From contig NC_061508.1 in the NCBI RefSeq assembly GCF_022539505.1, positions 89,879,276-89,943,275 of the forward strand: a stretch of 64,000 bases of DNA. Direction: 5' to 3'. Of the stretch, positions 43,701 to 55,638 are shown one piece after another (positions within the stretch are counted from its first letter, which is position 1; the number at the start of each line of letters is the position of its first letter). The DNA is from Lolium rigidum (Eukaryota > Streptophyta > Magnoliopsida > Poales > Poaceae). Below the pieces are notes generated by a model that saw only the letters and a list, made by a program, of their open reading frames with translations, was not told where the DNA came from and made no database searches. A program made the translations under genes and the position numbers.

Positions 43701-46700
43701 TCATGGAATTGGAACCGGCATTTCAATTGGAAATTCCAACGAATTGGTACTTTTTATGTTAAGTTAATACCTGTTCCTAATCCTGTCACTCCTCTGGAAA
43801 TTATTTCATTTCATTAATACTTTTGGCAGCCAAAACCTGATTTTTCAGCTTTGGAATTGAAATTGGACAAATGAAATAATGACACCAGTGTCCTATCATT
43901 TCATTTCTGTCAAATGAATTGAGTGTTACCAAACGAGCGCTTAAGATCACTAAAAAGTAGACGGCCAAGCTCTAGGGAAGTAGTCTATGCAGTAAAAGAC
44001 AACCCCCACTCGCTGACGCCCACTGTAATAGATCAGTTTTGATCTGCTAAATGACTTGTTGGATTGGTCAGTACACATTGTCAAACACTATTCCATTCCT
44101 CTCCCTCCAGATCGTCCAAAATGGTAAGCATCACTAGCGAGTTTAGTCTCTTACAGTTGTCACCCTGAAGCATGTCATTCGCCTGAGAACGCCAAGAGCG
44201 AAACTAAAGTGCAGTAGAGGGAACAGCCTGAGCCCGACCGGCCCAACTAAGAATTGTGCTTCAGATGATATTCACGACTGCACAGCCGATGCAAAGGTGT
44301 TGAGCATCCTCGCTGGCCGAGTTACATAAGATGCATTTGTTGATGTGCGGATGCCCACACTTGGCCAGCCTGTCAAACGTTCATTTTCTTCCACTCTTGA
44401 TCAGCCATGCAGTGAATCTGCAGCAAAGTGGCGCCCAAGAATTCCAGATTGCCTTAGCTGCATCGCATGAAGTAACAGCACTGCAATGAGCACGGTAAAC
44501 CGATTTGCAGGAGAAGGCTCCATTCGGTTACTGGAGCCAGGTCCATGGGTCTTCTTCGCACAAAGTGGGATGAAAATATCTAATTTCTTCCAAAACCGCA
44601 AACACTTGCATGGAAGACTGAATGGAGAGTTTTTATTTTTATTTTGCTCTAGTGGCCACATTGATAGCTTCGTAAACATCAGCATAAGCAGATTTTTGTT
44701 CCCTTCCAAAGAAAAGCCCTTCTAATCTTATCAATCACTTTGAAGACCCGGAAAACTAGGCATTTACTGCTAGTGCTTTCTGCTTTGCTTACCCTGATAC
44801 ATGGTCCGCTATAGTTCAGTACATTGAAATTGTCTGTCATCCGTATCTGATATGTGGTGTGCACAGAGAGACACAGATGCTTCTTACATTGTTGAGGAAA
44901 TAAACTTTGGCATCCATGCACGATGTGCAACCCAAACTTGCTGAAGACTATTCTGTAGCTTTCAAATAGGGGCTCCAAGCAAATCATATAGGGGACAGAA
45001 TATGCACCACTTGTCGCATTTGATTCTGAATTTGTACAACTTAAGTCTTGATTCCGAATACAATATGTACCACTTTGTCATCAGTTGTTTTAGAAAAGTT
45101 GTTGGCAATTAAGGTGGATTAGCTAAGGCATAAATCTTAAGTGCAGACTGTGTGAGCTGGAGGAGGGTTGCAAAACTGGTCTGCAATTCAAAATAATCCT
45201 TTGTCTAGGAAACTAACAAAATAAATTAGTAATAGAAGGTTGCTGCATGAGAACTGGATCCAGTAGACTACAATTAATTCCTTATTAAATACCAAGCACA
45301 CAGCCATCTGTACTCCTACAGTTTATCAGATTGCGTTCTGGGACTACAGATTCTACAATAGCTCATTTCCGTATTCGGATGAACCACCAAACATATGTTA
45401 GCAGATATGTTACGTACTCCCTCCGTTTTAAATTAATTGACGCATATTTGTCTAGATGCGCATGTATTAGACGCGTTTTAGTGTGTGATAGATACGAATC
45501 TAGAAAAATCTGGCTCAATTATAAAATATCAACGTTCAAGCACTTGCATGAAAGACTGAATGGGGAGGGGTTTTATTATGTCGGTGTGTCGCTAATCCAA
45601 TTACTACTATCAAGAATTGCTTCGGCACCATTCTCTTTGCTCTAGTGGCCGCATTGATAGCTTGGTAAACATGAGCAAAATTTTCTATTGTTTTCCCATT
45701 GATCCATTTGTCAGTCCAGAAAGAACATCTCTCACCATTTTTTACAGTGACTTTGCATTGATGATTTGGCAATTTTTCTCGTCAATGGGTATGACCAAGA
45801 TACTCCATGGTCTGTCCTTGGCACACCTCAGGTTCCATGCCCTGACATATAGTCTGCTATGGTTCATTAATTTGATATTGTCATTCATCCATATCTGATA
45901 TGCGATGAGCACTGGGAGACAGATGCATGTTGCATTGTTGAGGTAGTAAACATTGGCATGCATGCACATATGTTATATCCAAACTTGCTGAAGACTAATT
46001 TGTATGCAGCTATCAAATAGGGGCCCTAAGGAAATCATATACTAGAGGACAGAAAAATAGAATATGCACCACTTGTGACATTTGATTCTGAATTTGTACA
46101 ACTTAAGATGCTGATTCCGAATATACAATATGTACCACTTTGTCATTAGTTGTTTTAGAAAAGTTGCTGGCACTTAAGGTGGATTAACTATGGCATAGAT
46201 GTTAAGTGCAGATTGCGTAAGCTGGACAAAGGTTGCAAAACTGCTCTTGCAATTCGAAAGGAACAATTTATTCTTTGTCTAGGAAACTGACAAAAGAAAT
46301 TAGTATTAGAAGGTTGCTGCATGAGAGCTTGATCCAGTTGACTACAACAATTAATTCCTTATTAAATAGCAAGCACGCAGCCATCTGTAGTCCTCCATTT
46401 TATCAGATTACGTTCTAGGAATACAGATTCTGTAATAGCTCATTTCTGAATTCGGATCAACCACCAAACATATGTTAGCAGCAGATATATGTTACGTACT
46501 CCCTCCGTTTCAAATTAGTTGTCACGTATTTGTCTAGATGCACATGAATCTAGAAGTAGATACATAGAATCTAGACAGATCTGCTTCAATTAATTTAACA
46601 AAACTTAGTCATCAGCTAGCTATCACGACAAGGAATACCTGGGAGCAGTGGAGCTCACCGGGCGGCACCACGCGCGCGGAGTCCAGCAGAGCTCTCATGG

Positions 46701-47286
46701 TGTGCATCCCGATCCCGTCGGCGGGCACGTAGGCGTCGAGGAACCCAGGCTCCAGCAAGGGCCCCGTCCTCCCCGCCGCCACGCCCTCCACCTCCAGCGC
46801 GCCGGGCTCGTACCTGGGCAGCTCCTCCTCCTCCGCCCGGCCCATCACCTGCCCAATCGGCTCGCCGCCGCGGGACATGGCGATGAGCGCCGGGTCGAGC
46901 CGCACCCTGGCGCCCTCGCAGATCGAGCTGCCCAGCGTCTCGCTGTGGTGGCAGCGGAACCAGCCGCCGCGGCCCTCGGGGAGGACGTCGACGCGGCGGG
47001 AGAAGCCGTTCCCGAAGTAGGCCTCGCAGGAGCGCGGCGGCAGCGACGGGTCGGCGGTCCAGGGGAGCAGGGACGGGAGGCGCGGCCACGGCTTCTGGGA
47101 AGATGGAGTCTGGCGTCGCTCCTGGGTTTGGGGTTCGGGCTCGGCGGGATTTGGGGGAGGGTGGTGGGACTGGAGGAGGAGGTAGAGCGCGAAGGAGACG
47201 GCGTGTACGGCGAAGACGATGAAGAGGACGCACGGGATGAGGCGGCGCAGCCTCTGGCTGTGGCTGTGGGTGGTGCGGCCGGCCAT
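40782..47286 (-). CDS. XYLT: N-glycan core beta-1,2-xylosyltransferase, three exons, intact
   Basis: Transfers xylose from UDP-xylose to the core mannose of N-glycans in the Golgi (GT61 family). Exon 1 is 46639-47286 (216 codons), exon 2 is 42519-42668 (50), and exon 3 is 40782-41501 (239 plus stop). All introns are phase 0: donors CAG|GTATTC and AAG|GTATGT, acceptors TGCAG and CACAG. The 505-residue protein is close to the ~534 of the Arabidopsis enzyme. It is a type II membrane protein: a basic N-terminus (SQRLRR), a hydrophobic segment at residues ~16-37, then a proline-rich stem. Conserved blocks include SCEAYFGNGFSRRVD, ETLGSSICEG, VEEPTLLVTRFEYANLFHT, SPLGYETALFKGLS, FVRREDYLAHPRHSGKVESR and VIGAHGAGMTHLVSAT. 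It ends GLGC. No frame break anywhere, unlike the surrounding transposon genes. The ATG is the first in frame before the membrane segment. Confidence 0.95.
41502..42518 (-). other. XYLT intron 2 (1,017 bp)
   Basis: GTATGT donor and CACAG acceptor. It contains a CA microsatellite at about 41836-41855 and no recognised transposon. Confidence 0.9.
43646..43942. mobile_element. Putative MITE with GCTCGTTTGG ends
   Basis: GCTCGTTTGGCAGCC at the left and GGTAACACTC...-type complement ending CCAAACGAGC at the right form short inverted ends. Inner sequence repeats TGGAATTGGAA and TTTCATTT words. No clear target duplication was found, so the class is uncertain. Confidence 0.45.
44010..45900 (-). pseudogene. 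LINE reverse-transcriptase C-terminal remnants in XYLT intron 1
   Basis: Minus-strand fragments read VIDKIRRAFLWKGTK (near 44720), CKVTVKNGERCSFWTDKWING (45755-45690), AINAATRAKRMVP (near 45660), CGHPHINKCILCNSASEDAQ (near 44330) and RLNSLVMLTI (near 44130). These match the post-RT and zf-RVT portions of plant LINE proteins. Many stops and frame changes make it a relic. Parts are present twice because of the local tandem duplication. It shares the transcriptional direction of XYLT and would be spliced out with the intron. Confidence 0.65.
44585..46600. repeat. Tandem duplication of ~1 kb in XYLT intron 1
   Basis: Copy A (about 44585-45535) and copy B (about 45536-46600) share landmarks in the same order: GAAGACTGAATGG/GAAAGACTGAATGG (44608, 45548), GCTCTAGTGGCC, GATTCTGAATTTGTACAACT (45024, 46083), AAGGTTGCTGCATGAGA and CCACCAAACATATGTTAGCA. 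Each copy ends near a truncated Stowaway-like TACTCCCTCCGTTT (45416, 46498). The copies differ by many substitutions and small indels. Confidence 0.88.
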
Positions 47287-47977
47287 CGTCGCCGGCGGGC
47301 GGCGGCCGCCGGAGTGTGGTCGGCGCCGTCGGGTTTCGTGTGGGGCTGGACTCGAAGACGGAGCCGCCGCGGTAGGGGAAAGTGGAAGTGCCCGGAGCCG
47401 GAGGAACCGTTGGTGGGTAGATCGGACGGTTGGTTGGCGCGGTTGGTCGGTCTATGGACGGCTGCGCTTCTGTCGCCATGAGGAAAAGTGTCACTCCCAC
47501 TGCTCCACTAAGTAGATTATACATTAGAAAATTAGATGTGTTTACCTACTCTGCAACTTCTGCAGAGAACAGGCAAAACACCCGACCAAGCAATCGATTT
47601 GTTTACCTACTCTGCAGCTTGTGCAAATTGCGATGACTGCGATGTTACTAATGGCTCCCAATTTTGTTTATGAATTTTTGCGGAGAGAAGAGGCTTCAGT
47701 CAGTCTCCAGATGTCAATATCTAGTCTAGAATCTCTAAATTGGAACCATACGAAATGGACAGCTGTTTACAAAAAACAAACTTGTATAGTACTACTAATT
47801 TAGTTCAGAGTACTGATCACCACCATTAGATAATTATACATTGACGCTGTTGGTTTTCCTCTTCCTTCCTTGAGCCACATATTCAATTCGAGATTCCATA
47901 TCTCTGAAGCATCTCACTTATGTAGTATTCTGTGAGGAAAACAGCCTGATGCTCCACGTGGAGTAGATTAGGCCAGT
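47287..47977 (-). promoter_or_regulatory. XYLT upstream region, about 690 bp to the nearest transposon
   Basis: This is all the space between the XYLT start codon and the Mutator-like element, so the core promoter must lie here. The first ~200 bp are GC-rich and probably 5' UTR; beyond that the sequence is AT-rich. I could not single out a convincing TATA box. Confidence 0.45.
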
Positions 47978-48019
47978 ATATTCTTCGAGAGAATTCCTTA
48001 TATGACACTGGTCCTAAAA

Positions 48020-48740
48020 TATGGTGCCTTATGTGACACTCTCAACTTTTTTGCTTCCTTCTATGGTCATTTGTGTAAAATTTATGCATCACATGACACA
48101 CTAGTGTATTTTTTGAGCTAACGTTGTAAACTTTTCACATACAAAGTCAGTTCTGCCCCTGGTGCAATGTGTGACAAAAATTCATGTGACAATAAGAGAA
48201 GAGAGTTGTTTAACTATATAAATATACTAATAATAACTGAAACGATAAATCAAAAATTCGGCAGAACCTCCCCTGTATTTTGATGCCATATTCCCTGCAC
48301 ACAGTTTATATGTATATAATCGATTGAACAAATCTCAACAATTGACAGAAAGCAACCAGATTCACATATAAGTCACAAATAGTTCACATAAGTTAGGCCG
48401 CCCTGCCCACCCGTCGCGCCGTGCCCGCCCGCCGCGCCCTGCCCGCCCGCTCCATGACCGGCGCGTCGCGCCCGGCCGCCTGCTCCATGGCCGCAGCAAC
48501 CGACGCCTCGGCCGCCGGTCCTTGGCCGCCGCCACTGGTAGGGTTCCGCCCGACGCGTGAGGTGCGGGCTCGTTCGATGTGGATGGTGTGCAAACAGAGA
48601 AAAGGTGAAACAGGGGTATTTTGGTCCACGTGAGCAAAAACTAACGGAACAGTTGACAGAATGTCATATAAGGCATACAATTCATACAACAGGTCACATG
48701 AGGAACCAAAAGTTGATAGTGTCATATAAGGCGAAAATGC
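48020..48740. repeat. Internal inverted repeat in the MULE left arm
   Basis: GCCTTATGTGACACTCTCAACTTTT near 48026 (complementary over about 25 bp) pairs with the complement at about 48708-48732. The same CCTTATATGACACT word therefore occurs both at the MULE terminus and inside it, so this may be an older element of the same family. Confidence 0.65.
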
Positions 48741-49492
48741 TCAACTGAACTCGAGCGCAGATGTGCTCTTTTTCTGAACCACACGTTTGCGGAAAGATTG
48801 GTATGACCGGTCTGTATTCAACTCTGTAGGGCCCATCTCTGCGCGCGTAATCATGTCCACCGTGACGAAGGAACGTGACCATCACAACTTTCCTTGACGG
48901 ACTGGACCGTACCAAAACGTCCTAGACGCATCTACACCGATCGCAAATGACAGACACAACCTCCTGTGCATCCACATTTAAGGTGTGTTTAGATTGTGAC
49001 CAAAATTGCCCGAATAAAATTTGGGCTAGCCAATATTTAATTGAGATATTCCTTGCTCACCAGTTGATTAAGATTAGCTAAAAAAATAGTAGAATTGGTA
49101 ATGAACCATTGGCAAGGCAAAAAAAAATTTGTCGAAACAGACTTTCGCCCCTCTATATTAATATAGCAACCACACCAATACAACATTTCAAAACAAAGAA
49201 AAATATTGGAGCAACAACAACAACATGCCCAAAAATATAAAGAAATGAAGTCAATGGCGAAGCCCGACGAGACGACGATGACCCGCAACCGCTGCGCCCT
49301 CTGTCTTGGCCCCACCATGCTCCAAGCACTCTAAAGCGCCTCGTTCCAAGCAGCCCCATCGAGAAGGGAAGCACCATCGACACGATGTTGCTGCCCAACC
49401 AGACCGGTCCTAGGGATTCCCCGGCACGAAGAGTACAATGGATAGAGGATTCCCACGACCCCCTTTAGCAAGGAATGGTTCCATAGAACGAT

Positions 49493-49877
49493 TGACAAGG
49501 GATTAACTTGTCAATGCCTATGGATTATAGGCTAGGGTTTAGTTAGAAGTAGAGGGCAAGTAGATCTCGAAGGTTTCAGCCGAAAAGTACTCGACGGATA
49601 TGAAAACTAGGGTTTGCAGACAATGATTCGATGATCTTCTCGTCCCTCGACCCCCCTTTATATAGGTGGAGCCGAGGGATTCGTGCTATACAAGGATTAC
49701 GGAGTCCGGGACGGTTTCTAACTCATCCCGCCGGATTACAAATAACACTTCCTATTACAACTCTATCTTTTCCTTAAATACATCTTGGGCTCTCGAGTCT
49801 TCTTATTCTTCGGGTAGTGGGCCTTCAATAAACCCCGGGTACTATATTAGGCGGGCCCATTTGGGATGCCTATGTCG
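49493..49877 (-). repeat. 3' LTR of gypsy copy 2
   Basis: 385 bp; begins TGACAAGGGATTAACTTGTC and ends ATGCCTATGTCG, where the canonical CA terminus has become CG. A polypurine tract equivalent (minus strand CTCGGGGCTAC) adjoins it at 49878-49888 with one G fewer than in copy 1. Confidence 0.93.
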
Positions 49878-50489
49878 GTAGCCCCGAGATTTTGCTTGAA
49901 TCGTAGAATCGGGGAAAATCTCCATTGTCTATTTTTATTCGAAAGCTTTTAACTTTTATACTTTTTCTCATAAAATTCTATATTGTACGGGGATATCGGT
50001 AGTTGGGGCTAGTTCATCGACGGATCGGGTACTAGTTAAGCTGCTCTAGTGGCAATCCGCAAAAACCTACTTCAAAATCACGTCCCTGGACATGATTTCG
50101 GGATGCTTGGTGTAAACTTCGACGGGCGCCGCTTAAGGTCTTACCATTCTGTCGAGTCCCGGTTAAATTTATCGAGTACCTAACGCGTCCGTTAGGATTT
50201 TTCTTCGTATACTGTTGATACGGATAAAAGTAGCGAGCGCGAGTCTTTGGCGATGCCACGCCCGGCGAGAATAGGTACGGGGTCTTACCTTCGCAATTTT
50301 TGCGGCATTCGAGAAATTGATCGCAACTTCGGCGTTACGAGAATATATTGTCGAGTGCTTTTCCGGCTGTTGGAATGGCACATTTTATTGAGTCAAATAT
50401 GACTTATATTGCTTTCCCGATGGGAGTATATGGAGAGTTAATGATAACTCGAAATATACTATCTTGCTTGTTCTATTTTTCCTTTGTTA

Positions 50490-50850
50490 ATTTCATCGGG
50501 CACGCGAACAGCGTTCCCGATGGGAGTAGCTCCGAGGCTACAGCCAAGAACTTGTGCTTGGTTGTAGGCTCAACATTTTAGTCCACCTTGTCACTATATT
50601 GCCATTATCTCCTGATATTCTTTCCTCCTTCTTCTTTTCTCTTTTTTTTCTTTTTTTTTTTTTTTTTTTTTATATCGGGTACGCGAACAGCGCTCCCGAT
50701 GGGAGTAGCCCCCGAGGCTACAGCCAAGAACTTGTGCTTGACTGTAGGCTCAACATTTTCTATATTTGCCATTGTCGAAATTTTTCTTTATTCGAAGTAG
50801 CCCCCGAGCATTTGGGCAAAAACTTGTTTCGACCAAAGGCTCCCGATGCA
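50490..50850. repeat. Repeated polypurine-tract-like modules in gypsy copy 2
   Basis: Three modules corresponding one-to-one to those of copy 1, with AGCCCCCGAG cores at about 50707 and 50798 and a degraded GTAGCTCCGAG at 50526. A 20-base T run lies at 50652-50671. Confidence 0.75.
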
Positions 50851-51138
50851 TTCAAATAACTTATCCTGTCGCCATTCTCCTTTCTCTTGTCGACATATTT
50901 TCCCTTGTCAAATTTTCTTCAACTCTATCACTTGGTCGATATTTTTCTGCTTTGTGGGTCCATCGCTCCCACCATATTGACACGTCGTGGAAGTGGGGGA
51001 CACACGTCCTCCGCTTTTTCTGGTGCACGTACGGTAACGCCTATCCTGGTAAAAATACTTTTTTGCCCTTGTAACTAGAAGATCAATTCTCGCCACACGA
51101 TTTCCTCATCCAACGGTTCAACTGCTTCACCCAATTCT

Positions 51139-51146
51139 TATATAAA
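51139..51146 (+). promoter_or_regulatory. TATA box of the antisense gene in gypsy copy 2
   Basis: TATATAAA about 130 bases ahead of the ATG at 51274, at the same relative position as in copy 1. Confidence 0.6.
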
Positions 51147-51273
51147 CCTGTCTTCAACCTCCGTTCATCCCCTCGCTTGCGCCGCTCACCTGCTCCTCTT
51201 CGCAAATCTTCCTCTGCGCCCAATCTTCGCCGATTTCCCTCTCTCGCATACATTGCTCAACCCGCTTCCGTGA

Positions 51274-54005
51274 ATGCCGCCGCGTGCACGTTTGACTCGC
51301 CACAGCACTCCAGAGTCCGCGATGGCCGCTGAGATCTTGAGTGGGAGAGATCCAAGATCTCCAACCAAGACACCAACCTGATGAAAAAGCTTGGCCCGAT
51401 GAAGAAGGAAGGCGCCATCCGCTTTCCCGGTGAAGAAAGCTATCCCAAGCCTCCCATGGAGTATCGGGTTAGTTTTGTTGACCATCTGATCCGCGGCCTT
51501 TCTACCCCAATCCATGATTTCCTCCGCGGTCTTCTCTTTGTCTACGGGATTCGGTTGCACCGGTGACTCCCAATTCGATCCTCCATATTTCTATTTTTAT
51601 CACTCTTTGTGAATGCTTCCTTGGAGTCGCTCCCAATTGGGCTCTTTGGAAGCGCATTTTCTGCCTTCGCCGCAATGGCGCGCACCACGCCACCTACAAC
51701 ATAGGTGGTGTAGTTATCTGTGTCCGAACCGATGTCGAGTATTTCGACGTCAAATTTCCCGACTCCGTCCAAGGATGGCGCAAGAGGTGGCTCTATATAC
51801 ACGAAGAAAGCGCCAACTCCGTGGAACACAACATAGTTCCTTTCGACGGAAACGCGAAAATTCAACGCCGCCACTCCTGGGACGCCGAAGCTTCCGAAGA
51901 AGAGAAGAAAGCGACGAAGCTCTTATGTCTCGTATTCATCGGCTCCAAAACACTCGAGGCAAAGAGTTATCCGGTGTCCAAATCACGGCCTATTTTCTTA
52001 GAATTAGAGTGCAGCCTCTTCGGGCTCGCAAAAATCCTCTTTGGACGTACTACGGTGCCAATGACGCCAATAGGCTCTCCGGTGATCTTTACGTGAAGGA
52101 CTTGGAGAAGCTTATTCGAAGAATTACCTCTACGAGTAAGAAGGATCCTATTCCTTCCTCTGTCGCGTGGCACCCTACAACTCCACCAATCCTCTTCCCG
52201 AGGTATTTTGTCTTCTCGAATTTTTATCTTGTTCTGAATTTTCCCTGCATCTCATTGTATTTAACATCTCGCTATTTTTCCTTTGTCACTATTTTTACAG
52301 GGTCACCCTACTATGGCTTCCCTTCCTCCTCTTCACGAGGATGGAGAAGTCGAAGAAATGGGTATAGTTGCCGAAGATGCTCAAGGCTCTTCCCTTCTCG
52401 AAAGTGAAGTCGCTGGTTCTCACAAATCTGCGGCTTCCCATGAAGAGAGGTTGAGTACGAAGCTAGTGAATCGGCTGAATCCCTTCCTCCTGCTGTTTCC
52501 CGAAGAACAAAAGGAAGAGGACTGAAGTCGAGGATTCTAGCATGTCTAAGGCTGAAGAAGTTGGTCCTTCGATCCGAAGGCGGCTTATGATCCTTATTTT
52601 GAGTCCCTCATCGGCTCGTAAGTCAATTTTATCTCTCCTCCTCTCTTTGATGTACCCGAAAGATTTAACTCTGTCTTGCTTTTTGTCTTGTCGATTTTTT
52701 GTTTACTAGTGATGAGGAAGAAGTGCCGGCTATGACGTCGCTCCTCGGACCAGCACGTCACGTACTGTGCTTGTTTCAGACACGTTAGTTGAAGGAGATG
52801 AAACATCGCCTCCTCAACAAAACGTCGTCACTACTACTCCACCGTCAAGCCCCCTTGCCCCTTCGCCAAAAAGGGCAAGGGTTGAAATGACCATTGAGCC
52901 TCCTCCTCAATTGGGCAGCTCTTCGACGCAGCTCTTGGATGATGTAAGTTTGTCGAGATCTATATTTCGTCTATGTTGCTTTTGTGAATCCTTTCTTTTT
53001 GTAATACCGAAGTTTTTCCCCTTCTTTTTCTTCCTTTTTGACAGCCTATGATCAAGGATCTTATTCGCATCGGGTCCCAATTTATTGGGTACCGCGAGTA
53101 TGCCAGCAGGGCCGAGGGTAACGTCTTTTATACTTGCTGTTTCCCTTGGTTTTTTATTCCTGCTGCTTGTCGCTATTTTTGATCTTTCTTCTCTTTCTTT
53201 CCCTTCCTCAACAGAAAAACTTGCAGAGGCTAATAAACGTGCCGAGACACTTGCTCGAAAACTCGAGCAAAGTGAAACGGCACGTAAGAAAGCTGAGCTT
53301 GCCGCTAGCGAAGCCAGAGCTGAGGCTGATGATGCCAAGGCAAAGGCTGCTAGTGTCGAAGAATTGCAGCAAAAGCTTAAGGATGCTGAATCTGCCTTGC
53401 ATGAGCAAAAATCTGCACAGGTTGCACGAGAACAAGGGATCATCAAGCGTTTAAATTCGCAAAGTCGACGCACGCTGAGTAATATCACTTGTCCCTTCTA
53501 TTTTGCTTGTACTTCTTGTTTCTTGGTTCTTGACTAATGTTCTTTCTTGTGTGGCAGCCCAAACCAACCAAGATTTTGACCTGGAAAAGTCTGTCAATGA
53601 CCCTCTTCTTGACGCACTTTCTCTTCTAGAGTCCCATGGACGCGAGATTCGTGAAGGCGTGGCCAATGCTAGTGGGGCTTTGTCGGCGTTGTTCCCCTAC
53701 TTCTTCCCGAAGAAAGAGGAACCTTCGACTTTCCTTGACCTCGCCAAGATGTTCAATACATCGGAAGATCTTGGGTTGAAGCTGCGCCATGAGAACATGA
53801 AGGTAGCCGTTGAAAATGCTTGTTGCTCCGGTTGTCGACGGTCGGCGGACTCTCGGCTCGGACGAAGGTTGGCGACACCGATCCGATAGAACGGTCGAGG
53901 TGGAAGTCAACGATGAAGGCGGCCAAGCCCAATACGAAGAAAATCTTGGCGTATCTCGGGATCCGGCCGGCGTCGACTCCTAGTTCGTCAAGGCCGGAGG
54001 TCTAG
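51274..54005 (+). pseudogene. Antisense gene 1 of gypsy copy 2
   Basis: Homologue of 17197-19908. It starts MPPRARLTRHSTPESAMAAE. It keeps YRVSFVDHLIRGLSTPIHDF, PNSILHISIFITLCECFLGV and, beyond the copy-1 frame break, NWALWKRIF and TYNIGGVVICVRTDVEYFDV. Matching introns: donor after 52943 with acceptor before 53045, a 73-bp exon 53045-53117 identical in length to copy 1, acceptor before 53215, a GTAATA donor near 53477, and acceptor GTGTGGCAG before about 53559. The coiled coil is EKLAEANKRAETLARKLEQS; the end is SSRPEV at 54005. Frame breaks exist near 51335, 51560, 52050 and 53820. Function unknown. Confidence 0.7.
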
Positions 54006-54194
54006 TTGCATGCCTCTGTTTTTCTTTTGCTTCTTTTGCTCTTGTCGCCAAAGTAGTCATTTGGCGACACGTACTTTCTTAATTCCACTTGTAGTGCCCT
54101 TGTAATTATTCCCAAGAGATTAATGAAGAATTCTATCTTTGCTGTTTTTTTGATGTTGTTCGTTTAAATTTCAGTTGATATTTGATAACTATAC

Positions 54195-55160
54195 GCCAAT
54201 TCCTACTCCTTCCAATGCTTCGCCTTCTTCCGCGCGGTGAGAGCTGTTAACGATCACTTTTGTTGATGATACCTTGTCACAAGAATTGAATGATCTTCGA
54301 CAACAACTTCGGTATGCGAAAAAGCAAACACTTGTGATGATGGAGCGAGTCTCGTAAATCATCCGAAGCCGAAAAAGTTGCCCTTCGGCAAGTCCACGAG
54401 GCTATGGCTGCTAAGGAGATTCTTTGTTTACGAAGCTGAAAAAGCGGTTACTCGAGAAAATTTCATGCTCGAGTTAATGAATGAAGCCAGTGCAGATATG
54501 TCAGGTATGTTTGTTTCGTCTTGTGATATCTTTGATCTTCATGCTATTGTCTCCTAAAGGTTGTCCCTTCGTTGTGTTGATAGGTGCCTTTGTTGATGCT
54601 GCTGCTGAGGAAGAAAGGGTAAACGCTAGGACAAACCTCCTTGTCAATCTTTCCTTGGACCATGGTTCTTTGTTTTGGGCTACTCCGGAGAGGACCCGCC
54701 AAATTGTCAGATTTCAGGATCGTACCTCTCAAACCCGTGATTTCCTTCACTTCTGTACCAAAACCTTATCTATGGTTTACAACTCCATGTTTCCTCGGAA
54801 TGTCCCACCAAAAACTCTTCCTGAATTGATGGAAAGATTCAAGGATGCTCGCGGTATCCACGATTTTGTCAAAGCACAAGCGGTAGGCTGGTGCCGGATT
54901 TGCTCTTATCATGCTCCGGATCTGTCACTCAAAGCTTGACCTTGCCCAAGTTGTCGAGAGGGTTCATCAAAAGGTAAAACGCCGGAGAGTTGGTGTTGAT
55001 AGGATTAACACGAAGGTTACACCTATAGCCGAAGAAATGATTGAGGACCTTCTTCGGATGGATGCCGAGCTTTTTTGCCGATGGCCATTATGCCGACTTT
55101 CTTGGTGCTGCTCCGGAGGAGAAACAGAGTTACTCTTGACGATATACTGAATCAAGACTA
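54195..55160 (+). pseudogene. Antisense gene 2 of gypsy copy 2
   Basis: Homologue of 20129-21012. It encodes a coiled coil (LRQQLRYAKKQTL), a GTATGT donor near 54503 and a TTGATAG acceptor near 54583. The last exon then has ARTNLLVNLSLDHGSLFWAT, FLHFCTKTLSMVYNSMFPRN and PKTLPELMERFKDARGIHDF. The copy-2 sequence extends beyond the copy-1 stop into HYADFLGA and a C-terminus DDILNQD. Frame breaks near 54350, 54420, 55070 and 55130. No known enzyme domain. Confidence 0.55.
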
Positions 55161-55638
55161 GTTATTTGCTTCTTGTAGAAATTTCTTCTTTGTAGTCCAT
55201 GACCATATTGTAAAGCAACCATTATATTTCTATGTTTGCCTAGCCCCCGAGTGTTTCGGTGACTTTTTTTATATTTGTATATTTGCGAGGTTGTGGACCA
55301 AGGCATTTATATATTGAAGGCAAGTATGAGCCCCCGAGCTTTTATTGAGTACTATTTTGTATTTTTATTGACTCACGAGGTATTTGAATACCAAGGCAAG
55401 ATTTTTTCTTCTTTTATCGATGAACTATATTGAATTTCGTCGGAACGATGACTTTGGTCATGTTGACAAAGAAGAAAGGTGATATAACCACTATCTTTAT
55501 TATATTGCAGCACCGCGAGCCCGCCTCATTAAAAACCTTCTCCGGCCCCACTCGGTGCCCCGAAAAAGGAAAAGAGTGCGTCTGAAAACTCGCGGGCGTT
55601 TCAGTACATTGAAGTTTTACAAGGACTATATTTCGACT

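Larger units (their letters stand above)
42669..46638 (-). other. XYLT intron 1 (3,970 bp)
   Basis: GTATTC donor and TGCAG acceptor. The intron is enlarged by a probable MITE (about 43646-43942), LINE-derived sequence (about 44010-45900) and a ~1-kb tandem duplication. The right-hand half near exon 1 is made mostly of these insertions. Confidence 0.9.

Noticed and set aside
46648..47524. Long open frames (277 and 289 codons) overlapping XYLT exon 1 on the other strand and another frame
   Set aside because: They are by-products of the GC-rich exon 1. Only the frame starting at 47286 continues into exons 2 and 3 and matches the xylosyltransferase family.
48362..48725. GC-rich frames of 70-110 codons inside the MULE
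   Set aside because: No recognisable domain. Noted only as possible captured sequence, not annotated as a gene.
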